Below are positions 12,640 through 24,247 of a stretch of 64,000 bases of DNA, one piece after another (within the stretch, counting starts at the first letter, position 1; the number at the start of each line of letters is the position of its first letter). A model generated the notes under the pieces. The model had not been told where the DNA came from. It made no database searches and saw only the letters and a list, made by a program, of their open reading frames with translations. The position numbers and the translations under genes were made by a program. Origin of the DNA: Isoetes taiwanensis (lineage: Eukaryota; Streptophyta; Lycopodiopsida; Isoetales; Isoetaceae); contig JAJEKV010000092.1 in the NCBI GenBank assembly GCA_021234155.1, positions 3,854,561 through 3,918,560 of the forward strand, in the 5' to 3' direction.

Positions 12640-13090
12640 ACAAAACCCGAGTGCTAATATTTTCTAATGTCTATTCTTATTCCCAGGAATATCAACAGCT
12701 TTAATATTGTCTTGATGTCGCTTTTCACCTAGTGATTTAGTAAAAATATCTACAATCATAACCATAGTTGGTCAAAATTCCAACCTAAGTACACGCTTTA
12801 CAACTTCAAGCTTGACATAGTGATGTAACTCGATGTTCTTGGATTTGGAATGCAAGACTTCAACTTTCGATAATGCAATAGCACTTTGATTATCACACAT
12901 GAGCACACATGATCCATCTTGAACTTGCCTTACATACTCTAACAAATGTCGTAACCAAACAAGCTCATGGCTTGCTAAAGATGCAGCAACATATTTTGCT
13001 TCAACGGTGGAAAGCGAAACACATTGCTATTTCTTACTCATCCAAGACACCAAAGAGTTTCCAAAGAAAAAACAACCACCAGCTCATTGA
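12640..13090 (-). pseudogene. Copia retrotransposon RNase H relic
   Basis: The minus strand reads GNSLVSWMSKK, then a stop, then SLSTVEAKYVAASLASHELVW, CDNQSAIALSK, then HYVKLEVVKRVL and IVDIFTKSL. This is the classic Ty1/Copia RNase H tail (SRSTAEAEY, CDNxSAIxLA, DxxTKxL). Two in-frame stops and no preceding RT show it is a fragment. It ends next to the fold-back repeat at 13.1 kb. No LTR could be paired with it. Confidence 0.85.
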
Positions 13091-13100
13091 TGTATATGCA

Positions 13101-13562
13101 TACACATTCCCCACACATTATGTACACATTCCCTACAAATACAACACATTAAACCATTGGAATGGCCATTAAGAAACTAAACCATTGAATTAAACCCCCC
13201 AAACCCCCCAATTGTTTTTGATGATATTCATACAGGGCGTCCAACGGAAGGCTCGGACCGTAGGATGACGATTTCGGGCGATCTTGGCCATTGTTAGGTG
13301 TGGCTCATTTTTTAGCAGGTTTTAGTTAACTGTTAGTTAGGAATACGGAATTATTGGAAAGGTTGTAAAGCGCATTATACACATATACTAGCATATGTAT
13401 TGGAGCTCCTTGCCTCCGTTGGACGCCTTGTACGAATATAAGCAAAAACAATTGGGGGGTTTGAGGAGTTTAATTCAATGGTTTAGTTTCTTAATGCCCA
13501 TTTCAATGGTTTAATGTGTTGTATTTGTATGGAATATGTACAAAATGTGTGGGGAATGTGTA
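13101..13562. mobile_element. Fold-back (MITE-like) inverted repeat
   Basis: Two arms of about 150 bp (13101-13250 and 13413-13562) are imperfect reverse complements around a spacer of about 162 bp. Shared blocks include the AATTCAATGGTTTAGTTTCTTAATG and CCCCCCAATTGTTTTT types and GGCGTCCAAC. There is no coding capacity. It lies at the edge of the Copia RNase H relic. I could not define a clean target duplication. Confidence 0.75.
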
Positions 13563-14327
13563 CGGGAAAATTTTGGGGCCACTTCGGGGCCAAATATAAG
13601 ACTTCACAGCATGGAAAGCAATGTATTATAAATGATTTTGCTAAAAAGAGAACAACGTTCAAAGCTTTAGTTTCGTATTGTATTAGTTTTGCAATATTTA
13701 GAGACAATAAAAATTAAATTTGAAATAAGAAACATAGCATTAGATGTGCATAATCAATAGCTATGTTCTTGCATTTGTTTTATAGGAAGACGCTCATTTC
13801 ATAGTTATGTATGGAATATGTATGGATCCTATTCTAAACGTTGCTGCGATGCTCTATCTCGAAGTATCTCATTGACTTGGGCGTTCACTTTATGGTGGAA
13901 GAGACGACACAGTGCAAGTGCACAATTCTCTTGGGCTCGTAAACACCTTCGTTGGTCGGCATCAAGTCTTAAATCCATGTCTTTGGGCCAATCATCAATC
14001 CTGTCTAGTGTATGTATTACCTTATGTATAGCTTCTGTCATTTCAGTGGTGAAGGCAAGGAGTCACTCTACCATTTCGTCGACTGGATCGGTGCCGTATC
14101 TGTGCAGCTCTTGTCGCGTGGATTCTGGTTGTATGACAACTTCAACATGAGGGCTTTCTGGATGATCGCTTGGCTCAGCTTTTGGAGTCAGAAGGGGTGT
14201 TGATTGGCTCGTTCATGGTGCGCTTGAACAATGTCGGATGTAATATCGGATATTTGAACAATGTGGCTCTGAAAAGACAGCAAGGAGAAAGATATTAGTG
14301 GAAAATATTACAAAAATGTAAATACCC

Positions 14328-14353
14328 AAAAAAAAAAAAAAAAAAAAAAAAAA
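14328..14353. repeat. Poly(A) run
   Basis: 26 adenines in a row on the plus strand. No retroposed gene could be recognised upstream of it. Confidence 0.9.
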
Positions 14354-15133
14354 CATTGGACGCAAACGTAAAAGTAATGTGTGAAGCAAAGAGAATATGG
14401 CATTGCACCTTTTTTTTTTATAATTTTAAACAACAATGGAAGATAAAATATAACATTCTTGTTTATTTACGTTGGATACAGGCGGTTCTATTCAGCCCAT
14501 AGAGGTGGTTTTATGTTCGTAAGTCTAATGACGTCATTGCCTCCAGTGCCCGCTACTTGTGTATTCTGTAGCCTGTTCATATAGTGTGTGCAGTCCACGC
14601 CTGGAAGGCACTCTCATTAACAGGGTTTGGATCATCGAAATACCTAAACCTGTTTGAGAATGGGTTGGAGTTGCCTCTGCTTGGCACTCTAGATGGGTTG
14701 TTTGGTTGCTCTCCAAAGAGAACCAAGGAAACATTTTCCCTAGTTGCATTTGAAGGGTCCATCATCAATTTATAAGCAGCTTCAACTCTTCTAGGGCTAG
14801 CATTTTGACCATTAGCTGGAATAGACCATTGTGTGCTAAGATAGAATTTCCCTATCCTAATCATCTATGTGATCACAAATGTTAAGGACGGTTGCAAATG
14901 TCCTTTCAATTGGTACAAGACGAAGTGTCTTACCTTGAATAGTAAGTTTCGTGGATCAAGACAAATCTCATGTTTCAACTCACCTGCACCATATGGTGCG
15001 TACTTCTCTTGTCCCCTGTTTATATCATCGACTATAATATTATGCATCCTTTGAGCGTAATGGGATTTTCCAAAATCTTTCATATAGTAAGCTATCATAC
15101 CATCAAAGGTGTGCAATTTTGTACCACTTAGTG

Positions 15134-15564
15134 GGGCGCCCGTATATCGAGTCCGGGATGTGGTGTTTCCGGACAATTTGCCTATGGTGTTTCTGGACGT
15201 CCAGAAACACCCAATGCTTCTGGAAGTGGTGTTTCTGACCAAAAAGTGGTATTTCTGGCCAAAAACCAAGCGCGAAACTGCGCGGCGGAGCCAAAATCTT
15301 TGGTCGGATCCTTCTTGCAGCTCCCTGGACGGCTTGAAATGCTTCAAAAGCCCTTCCAATCGCTTTGCCTTCCTCTTTAACACTAGTTTGATGAAGAGAG
15401 GAAGTGATTTGAGCTCAGATAGAGCCGGATCAAGCAAAAAATGACCTAAAACCGTTGATTCTGGGCTTAAAACTGTGAAGTGCACAGTGGCTGATAACGG
15501 CGTCCAGAAACACCACAAAAAAAGTCCGGAAACACCACATCCCGGACTCGATATACGGGCGCCC
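15134..15564. mobile_element. 431-bp MITE with perfect terminal inverted repeats
   Basis: The ends GGGCGCCCGTATATCGAG... are perfect inverted repeats for about 41 bases and then continue with lower identity, both containing copies of GGTGTTTCTGGACG. CACTTAGTG at 15125-15133 is repeated at 15565-15573, a 9-bp target duplication; because the flanking bases are similar, 8 bp is also possible. It interrupts the possible Rep gene: removing it joins ICRTLSG to TKLHTFDGMIAYY. It codes for nothing and would depend on a helper, perhaps a Mutator- or hAT-like transposase judging by duplication length. Confidence 0.9.
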
Positions 15565-16037
15565 CACTTAGTGTACGGCATATAACTTTTGCTCCTGCAG
15601 GCTTTGTGGTATCCCACAACATCGCTTTCTTTATAAGTGCTACTGCACCCCTAAGCCCAATTGTGCTAAGCTTACACACAGCTTTGAAATGGAGGTGATC
15701 CAAGTTTGATTCTCGTTCAGTTGCAACCATCCCCGCAGAGCAATGTTCCTGTAGGAATGTAGGAATTGATAGACGTTGTCTATCAACGTAGGGTCAATGT
15801 CTGTCCCTCCTATGCCAATGCTTACGGAGATCTCCCCTCCAACTGGGCCTTGGGTCTTGCGTACTTTCTTCCCTCGTCTAGCCCTCGGCCTTGTCGCTTG
15901 AACATCCTCGTTGCTAGAAGCATCTCTGCTTGCCCCTGAAGACGAGAAGATTGTGCCCTCTGACGTTTGGTAAACCATGGGTCTTTTATCTCACTGTCGC
16001 CCTTGTCGATGACAAGTGCTTGGGCTGCCATGCTCAT

Positions 16038-17206
16038 TCCTATTTATCTGTTTGAAAACCATTGAATTCAATGGTCTATGGGCGTCAAAATGTAGAGTAT
16101 TAGAATACCTCAGCTGCATTTTTGGCGTCTAGCTCTATCGAGGCCGTATCCACATTGTATGTGACTCCATCTGCTTACAAGATGCCTTCACGATTTGGCT
16201 GCCTCCTCTTCGCTGAGTTACGAAGCATCATTGTGCCTTTAGTCATTTGCCAAGGCAATTTACATTGACATTAATAATTTGAGACTTGAAGATGCAAAAT
16301 AAGGACAAAGGAAAAAACGTTGAGAATAATAAAGGCGGACTTAAAAAATGGCCATTCCTTCATTACAATAGAAAAACTTTTGATGTCTATTTTTGGCTTT
16401 AGGTTTGTTGAAGGAACTCTATCTGGTTACTTTTTCTGCAAAACAACAAAGATTTGCATGCCATTTTGATGGGTTTATATGGAATTCAGAGTGTAATTAC
16501 ATTTACATGCCCTGCCAACAGATTATACAGGGGCTTGGAGTTTCATATGCTCAGCATATAGTAAGGGAATGCCTTGCTCAAATAAGCCACAGACTTGCAA
16601 AAACCCCGGGGGGTTCACGTATGTATTCCGTAGAATACATGTGCGTGGACGGGAGAGGGGTTTTTTCGAAAAAAAATAGTACGTATACATGCGGGCGCTC
16701 ATACGTTTTGGCGCCCAGATGTATGCATTTTCCACGGTCCGGGGATGGATTTCTTGGAGCTGCTGAGCCGTAAGAGTACGTTTTAGGGGTTTGAATCCGA
16801 AGCGCACATGCCAGAAAAACGTTTTAGGATTTGGTGTTTCGGAGGTAATGTTTTGAAGTTTTTTCGTCCCTGCCACATAAAAATCTAGCACAGAGTTTAG
16901 TCATGAACGGATTAGGAAGTAGTTAGACTAGCAGCATAAACCATTGTTGATGCATTTGATTTTAAAGTCCATTTGCATTGTTGATGCTCTGTTTTTTTTG
17001 CAGGCCAAGCTTCCCCTTTCTCCATTTCGGCCTCCATTCTGTGAGATTCGTGGTGGAAATCTGGTTCTTAGAGGGTTTTTGCATCTAAGTAAGGTGCATT
17101 AAGATCAGTTTTGTGCATGAATGTCGGTAGAACGCTATACATTGAATTGAAGCGACTCTCTCTAATATTACTTTGTTGTTTCCTTGCTTGTGTCAGGCTG
17201 AAAAAA
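16038..17206. other. Spacer without a recognisable gene
   Basis: No supported coding region. It contains a C/G-rich motif (CCCCGGGGGG, about 16605) that reappears in opposite orientation near 23.6 kb, and an AT-rich stretch leading to the gene at 17.2 kb. Confidence 0.5.
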
Positions 17207-20200
17207 ATGGAAAGGACGATAGTTGTTAAGGTGAATGAAGGTTGTGGAATCGTGGCTGACCTTGGCCTCGTGATGGTGTCCCAAGAATGCACTTACTTGG
17301 ATGTCCGCAATGAAATAAGACAGGACGGGCTACTGGAGGATGAGAAAGAATTTGTATTTCTTGGAGATAGGGAAGTGGCCTTCACGTCAAGGCAGGAGGT
17401 AAGGTTTAAGGTTTGTGGTGACGAGGTTACTATCAAGGTGGTTGGAGAGCCTGCACAAAAAAGGCAGAGGACTGTTGTTGAGAGCATTTCATCTCAAAAT
17501 CTCCAATTTGAGATGGTAGACCAGACTGTCATAGCCGAGGAGCAGACCAATGAAGAGGTAAATCATGATGATGAACTTGTTCTCGTTGAAGATACCGCCT
17601 TTTTAGATGATGTATCAGATTTGAATTTTTCAAAGAATAGGTTGCTATCCAAGTTAGCAACAAGGTTTGATGTTGCCAAATGGCAAGTTGCTTTGAAGAA
17701 GTTAAGTTCAAAGCTGCAGCGAAAGAATCGAAAAGACAGGTTTGAATTGTGTTCTTATGATGCCCATGGTAAACCAGTATTTGCTATTTGGTGTCTTGAA
17801 TGTGAGAAACGTTATGGTAAAGGTGGAGATGACACCTTGTGTAACTTTGAACGCAGCCACTTGAAGTCCAAGGGTCATGCCGATAATTACGAGCGCAACC
17901 TCAAGTGTGAGGAGAAGGGAGAGCAGGGTGTGGAGAAGGAGGATCAGTCTTGCAATGTTGAGGAGGAGCTGGACATTTGCAAGGAGAATCAAACTCTAGT
18001 AGAAAGTACATTAGCTGCTGCCATTGCAAAGTTTCAAGAAGAAACTAGAATTTTTGATGTTGTGTTCAAGCTATACGAGAGCAGCATTGGTGGATATGCT
18101 AAACTTGATGACATTCGTGTTGTTTGTGCCATGTGTGAAAGGCTTCTCGAACTGTTTCCAAGAAGTGGATGTCTTAATGGCCACATGAAAGATCACATTC
18201 TATCTAAGAGACACGTGCATGCTGTCATGAATTCAGGTAAGGAGTCAAGTGACCAAGCAGCAAGAGGTGGCAGGCCGAAGAAATGGGCTGAAGCAGACCC
18301 GCAACAAGGAAAATTGCATTCTTTTTTTGCAAGAGGTAACCTCTATTTTATTTTTTAGAAGTAGTGTTCACGTTTTACGTTTTAGCTGCTATAATGTTGA
18401 ATAATCTCAGTTGATTCGGACTGATTTTGACATGAGCAGCAAATCCTCCGTGCCCTCCTCCAAGCTCGAGCAGCCAAGCTTCATCAAGTAACAGTTCACG
18501 TGAGTACTCTTAGTGGCTTCATAAGTGGTTTGTATTTTAAGTTTGTAGGGTATCTAGGGTTTCATTGTCGTATTTCGGTAACAGAAACGTCCTTGGGTCT
18601 ACTATGCTGGGGCTATTGGCAGAACAAATATAGGTATGGAGATAAAGTTAAGGATTTAAGACCCTTTCTGCATGAGCTGAAAGAAGGGACACATTGGTAT
18701 TGTGAACCTGCATTGCGACATACATTTGTAGTTAGGCGGGGTTTAATAGAGATTAGTGGCTCGTTTAGGCATAAGAAATGCAAGAGGGTCGGGTCTTAAA
18801 GGTGAACCCTTTGAAAATTATCAATGTTCTTTATGTCTTTGCTATTCAAAAAGAGAGGGATTTTTACATGAGAGTGCATAGACAGACCGATGACAAGGTG
18901 GCAAGGGGCTTTAGAACCACAAAATTATGTATTAGATCAGATTACTTGAATGCAATTGAGATGAAGAAGATGGCGTGTCTGCAGTTCATGAGGTAAGGAA
19001 GTTACATAAGGAATTAATGTTTTCCAAAATGAGAGTTCTTGCATTATCCATGAAAGAAAGGTCGCTAAGAGGGAGTCTAGAGGAGTCAATGAACAGGAAA
19101 GATGTCAGCAGATTCTGCCAGGACATAGTGGAGGCACATCGGCAAGGTAAATTTAGTGGAAAACCAGCTCTTTGGGATTTTCTAAGGGACATAGCTCAAA
19201 ACATAATCAGACCCGGGGCATAAAAGAAGATCTGAGAGAAACCACAAAGGCGTTGTTTGAAACAATTAAGATATGGGGAGGGAGAAGAATGCACAATTTT
19301 CTTTCTCTCAATTTTGCAGGTCCAGTATGTCCACCACTATCGCTCCACACGAAAGCTTCTTTTTACAAGGTCGGTCTTAGGGAAGAAACATTCAAGCATC
19401 TTGCTCAGGTCTACACTCGACACATGCAATGCCAGCACTTGGATTTGGGGGGGGTTCCAGCAATTGTGGCTGAGGACGAGACCGTCATAAAGCGGGCTGT
19501 ACGTTGGATTCCCAGAGATGACTGCTTGCTCGGCTTTTGTGGAAAGAAAGAAGGCCATGCTTGTAATGGCCAATTTGAGGTGTTAGTTGGCTCCGATGAA
19601 GAGGGCTACAACATAATTATCAATGCCTTCGAGGAGAATGTCATTTCGCACTATGCAAGAGTTCTTATCGTGAATCCCTTGCATAGGAAGCTGCCCAGAC
19701 TCGTTCTTGCCATTATTCTGACATGTAATGCATTTGATCACACGGAGGTTAGACGTCGATTGGCAAAGCAAATCCAAGACTTGTGGAATGTGCACCGAGA
19801 ATGGTTGTGGGCCCTCTAATAAACCCCGGCTTCGGATGGAGACTCGAGGAGAAGGGCGTGCATGTTTGCAGATTATACATCCAGGTCTGCACCAGACAGC
19901 ACATTCAAGGTTTCATGGGACGGTTGGCCACTAAGTGCCTCGAGAAATAAGGATGTTTATGGGCTTCATGACCAAGATTTCGTGCACAACGGTAAGAAGC
20001 TTGTTAATCCCATGGATAGTGCCTCTAGAAGGTTGTACTTAGGGAACGAGTTAGTGACTCTCAATGACATACACCATGTCTTTGAGTTATGCCAAGGGAA
20101 GCATGGGCTGCAACTTGGAGACGTGAAGCGCCGGGGATCGGCAAAAACCGGAGGGTCTGCATAACGCCTTGCTTCTAGAAAGGTTCAAGCAATGCTTGGA

Positions 20201-21874
20201 CGAACTAAGCAATGGTTCTGCAGGCCCACCAACGCGGAATTTGGGCACCAAAGTTTATTTGGAAGTCGTGGCATCATATATTGACATCTTCCTCTCACCT
20301 ACTTTGGACTTGAGGGCTCGGATTAAAGCTGCTGCAACGGTGTCCTTCTTCTTTAGGTGAGCTGGAATCCTGTTTGCTACTTTCAATCTGGTACTATCTT
20401 TAAAACTTTAGGTGCATAACAGGCTTTGGAGGTCGTGGTTGTAAGCACAAAGACGCATTCGTTGAGTAAGAACTTCATTAGTCGGGGAAACCTTTATAGG
20501 CGTGCAATTGTCATGCCATTTTGTTTGTCTTTGCTAATAAAGTATTTTAGTTCGGAATTCGGGCATTTAGAGTTGCCCTTACAAAGGCACCCGGGATCGA
20601 GGCGTATGTGAGAACTTCTTTCTAAAGTCGGTGGCATGGTGCGAAACTAAAGAGCCTATGACGGGCAGACTTGTTGGAGAGTGCCTCTGCTCTCAATCAT
20701 ATTTCGAGTTTCAGCAGCCACCACTACCCTCCTGTTTCCCTGCGGCACATGCTAAGCAAGAACACATTTGGGAAGAGTTAGAAAAGAAGGTAGATACCAA
20801 TGGGGATGTGCTCACCCTGTAACCTTGCGGTCTGATGGCGTGGATAATGGATGACAAGATTATCGAGGCCTTAAAGGAAGGGCTTGCTGCTTGCACAAGC
20901 ATTGTGTACAAGCGTTGGCATTACAATTGAGGAGAATGATGGCTGGTTTAGTGAGCCATGGAAGGTCAAGATTGGTTTCATAGTAGTCGTGGTGGTAGAC
21001 CCGAGCTCTACCACATTGGGAGATGAGACCCGATGCCACGGAAGAGAACATGGAGATTGAAGGTGAAGATCAAAGGAACGAGGTAGTTAGTGAGGATGAT
21101 GTGGCCGTGTCTGAATTACGACATGTGTTTGACTAAATGTTAGATGAATGCTAGAGGAGGAAGCCATCTCATGTTTCTTGGCATGTTGTTATGGAAGGTA
21201 AGAAAATCTTCAAGTCAACTATAGTGAGTCATTTGAATGGGAACTGTGGCTATCGAAGGACAGGTTGACGAGGGTTAAGACTATTGTATATTCTATTGAA
21301 GAAAGTAATGTTGATGCACAAACTCGCTTTCGGCATTGGGGACAGATTGTGCAAAGTGTACTTCAAGAACCAAAGTGGAATCAATGGTGGCACCACAAAC
21401 CGGACAAGCTCAAATGAAAAAAGGAACAAATCTGGCGCAATTCATAAGGTTTGGTATCTTGGTAGGGTACTTAGCATGAGGAGGAAAAACGGCGGTGCAT
21501 GGAAAGAGAGTAGGGAGCCCGTGGACTTAGTTAAACGCCCGCCTTTTGAAGTTCAATTAAATCGGCATATTACAAGTAAAACATTGCGGCAAGGACGGCA
21601 AGTCCACTTGGTTTACTTATGATCCGCCGATAATCGAATTTATAGACCTCGAAGTCTATCATATCTCTTGCATCTTTAAGATATGAACTGCCAAAAACAT
21701 TTACCATCCGCATGATAATGACAGAGTACAATTTGAATAAGTTTGTCCGTGAAAACGAGAACATTGGTAGGGTAATATTAAATTAGACGTCTTCAAATGG
21801 TTGAATTACGCTACTAACCGTCTCTTCTCTTTCATTCTTTTTGTAGGTGACAAGGGCAAGCGTAAGGTCTAGGG
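17207..21874 (+). pseudogene. Zinc-finger plus transposase-like gene, many frame breaks
   Basis: The first exon starts at ATG 17207 (MERTIVVKVNEGCG) and stays open to about 18335, where a donor (AGAG|GTAACC) joins a Ser/Pro-rich exon at 18440-18499. It holds two Cys/His fingers, CLECEKRY...HLKSKGH and CAMCERLL...HMKDHILSKRH, and a basic GRPKKW patch. Downstream (18.6-20.4 kb) the protein continues in fragments: LHKELMFSKMRVLALSMKER, IVAEDETVIKRAVRWIPRDD, GFCGKKEGHAC, PASDGDSRRRACMFADYT and LQLGDVKRR. The acidic EDET and DGDSRRR motifs look like parts of a transposase-type nuclease, but I cannot name the family. Traces reach 21.87 kb (GDKGKRKV then stop). Frame shifts at about 19.2, 19.8 and 20.15 kb show decay. 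Confidence 0.5.
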
Positions 21875-22200
21875 AGTTCATAAGGTTCAGCCCGGAACAA
21901 TGTGAACTACTTTATCAATGATCATTTATGATTAAAGCTACCATTTCAACAGTTTAAGTTTAAGAGCACTTTTCTGCTTTGTATAAATCTTTGTATAAAT
22001 CTTGTTTAAACTTTACTTTGAATGCAATAAACAGTGGCTACTGGTTGCCTGTGGAACTAGTTAGTTAGGTGTGCTTTAAGCCTTTTTGATTCCATTACTC
22101 CATGATTTATTTCTGCAGCATTTACAGAAGCATAATAAAATGCTTCCAAAACAGCAGATACTGTTACCCTACAATCTACTTTAAGGGCATGACGTGAAGA

Positions 22201-22316
22201 CAATAAGACATAATCAAAATCATACTTTAGAAAGAACAAAGCATACAATGTTTGAAGTCAATAAGACATAATCAAAATCATACTTTAGAAAGAACAAAGC
22301 ATACAATGTTTGAAGT
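22201..22316. repeat. 58-bp tandem duplication
   Basis: CAATAAGACATAATCAAAAT... is repeated at a period of 58 bases (22201-22258, 22259-22316), nearly identical. No coding function is seen around it. Confidence 0.9.
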
Positions 22317-22714
22317 CTGATTTCGGTTAATAACATTACATAAAAGAAACATATTAAGAGACAAAGTTAAACACAAGAACAATGTCTGAAACTGCTTCAT
22401 ATTCATATTATAATAATATACTTTACAAAAAGGAAGGTTCACACCTGCGCATGGCAGTTTACATCCCTGTTTTCATGGCCATTTACAAAACAAAGCAGTC
22501 CTAAACAGGGAGCTTTACAAAAAAAAAACAGATCAGGAGCTTTACAAAACAAGTTCAGGGATATTTCGTATGGCAAATAAAAAAACCTAAGCTATCATTG
22601 ATGACGTCCTGGAGGCATAACCCGGGGCACAACTTAGCGGATATCAGAATAACGGAGGCGGGAACGGAGGTCAGACTAACGGAGGCGCTTCACCGACTGC
22701 CCGGAGGTGGCATC

Positions 22715-23035
22715 CTAAGCGCAAAGATCTGGATCGTTCCCTCTTGCACGGATTTTCATTTCCAAAAGCCGCTCATCTGCAGGAGTCACCCCGATCAACC
22801 CATTCTTTGAACTTTTTCGATTGATATGAGCTCCATGATCTTGCATGTGCACCACTTCCATGCAGGAAAATTTCGCGACAACCTTGACTTTAGTGCCCTT
22901 TGCCTCTTCCTCAAAAAGTGCGGCCTCTTCCTCGGTAGCGGCCTCTTCCTCGTAGCGCGGCCTCTTCCTTCGGTGGAGCAGAGCCCACGGATTCTTGATG
23001 GGCAACTTTGGAGGTGGTCTTAATCCGCGCCATTG
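22715..23035 (-). pseudogene. Small decayed ORF with EEEAA repeats
   Basis: The minus strand begins MARIKTTSKVAHQESVGS at about 23033 and, after a frame change inside a GAGGAAGAGGCCGC tandem repeat, continues EEEAATEEEAALFEEE and then LIGVTPADERLLEMKI. I do not recognise the family. The frame change in a repeat suggests slippage. Low confidence that it is a gene. Confidence 0.3.
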
Positions 23036-24247
23036 TCGAATGTGGGAGAGGAATAGGCGGATCGAGAGTGTCGGATCGGAGAAGGAGAGGAATAGGCGCT
23101 AGAGGGATGAGCCGATCATTGGCGGCATTTGCATGGCGAAGTTCACCATAATGGCGTCCTTAAAAGGCGTGCCGAAAAATAAAATCATGACCAATAATTA
23201 ATTTAAATTCATTATTCAATAATCAATAATGAATTTCGTTATGATGTCATCCTAAAATCGATTTAATTAAAATAAATAAAATTCAGCGTATTTCTTTCTT
23301 ATTTTTCTCGGAGTGACCATTGAACTCAAATGGCCCACGAAGAACCCTAAATCTTATTTGGATGCAACATTTCTTGATTTGGATGTAAAAATACGGTAGA
23401 GGGTAGGATACATGAATGAAATTCGGACGTAAAAATAAGGTTGAGGGTAGGGCAAGAAGAGCTTAGACTGGGTGTAAAAGTATGGAATCGGGTATGATTC
23501 TTCGACAGTATGGGACCGTATACATAGGGGTTTCTATGGAGGGTCAGCTGTATACAGAGGGGTTTCTCCTGACTTGATGCACGCACATGCCATATGCCCC
23601 TTATATAGAGGTGAACCCCCCGGGGCAAAAACCAATTGAATGCACCAAAGACAGACCTGTGAAAACCGATTGAATATACTATGCAAACAATACAACATGG
23701 ATTGAAAGGCTCCGAACCATACCTAATACTGTCTGCACACAAAGAATTAGCATGATTGTCGTCGCGATGAAAAACTCCGTGATCAGAAAACTTCGAATAT
23801 CACACACACAAGAGAGGGTTGGGGCCAAAGAACAACATGCCGCATGCATGTCCAAGAACACGCATGCACCAAACCAAACATGCCATATGAAGATACTATG
23901 CACGCATGCAGGGCGGGAAGGATCCAGAAAGATCCCCAATATGCTCTTGAGGAATAACTGATCTGTCACCCATTTTGTCCTTTTTGTTAGACCTTGGTCC
24001 CTTTCGCAGTCACTAGAAAATTAGGGCAGGAGGGCTTCTATAGGTTTGCCACATAGGCCGGATATTTCGCCAGGCTGGACGGTAGGTAACATTCCCCAAC
24101 GCATCATTGAGGTTAGCCTAATGGTGTGCTGCTTTTGGCGGGACAGAAAGACACATCAGCAGAATTATGTGGCCACGTCAGCAGAATTGAAATTCTCAGA
24201 TTTTACGATTTACAAGACCCCGGGAGCATTGATTCGTTTTCGGAACC
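23036..24247. other. Spacer upstream of MAT1
   Basis: No coding region could be supported. In particular I saw no C3HC4 RING exon that would extend MAT1 at its N-terminus. Confidence 0.5.

Larger units (their letters stand above)
13829..16037 (-). pseudogene. Possible HUH-type Rep protein gene, broken
   Basis: The minus strand holds one protein in several frames. From ATG 15978 it reads MVYQTSEGTIF..., with a basic linker (RPRARRGKKVRKTQ) and then VYQFLHSYRNIALRG. After a frame change at a GGGG run (about 15740) comes TERESNLDHLHFKAVCKL, then LIKKAMLWDTTKP. Past the 431-bp MITE it continues TFDGMIAYYMKDFGKSHYAQR, then GAGELKHEICLDPRNL, an in-frame stop at 14865, and more frame to 14577. A further piece (13829-14041, FTTEMTEAIHKVI...) may be its C-terminus. 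HLH followed by a Tyr-rich helix resembles the HUH/Y motifs of rolling-circle Rep enzymes, as in replitrons, but I did not recognise a specific family. A different function is quite possible. Confidence 0.4.

Noticed and set aside
22810-23023. Plus-strand ORF opposite the EEEAA repeat
   Set aside because: Shadow of the minus-strand repeat frame, which at least has a plausible MARIKTT start.
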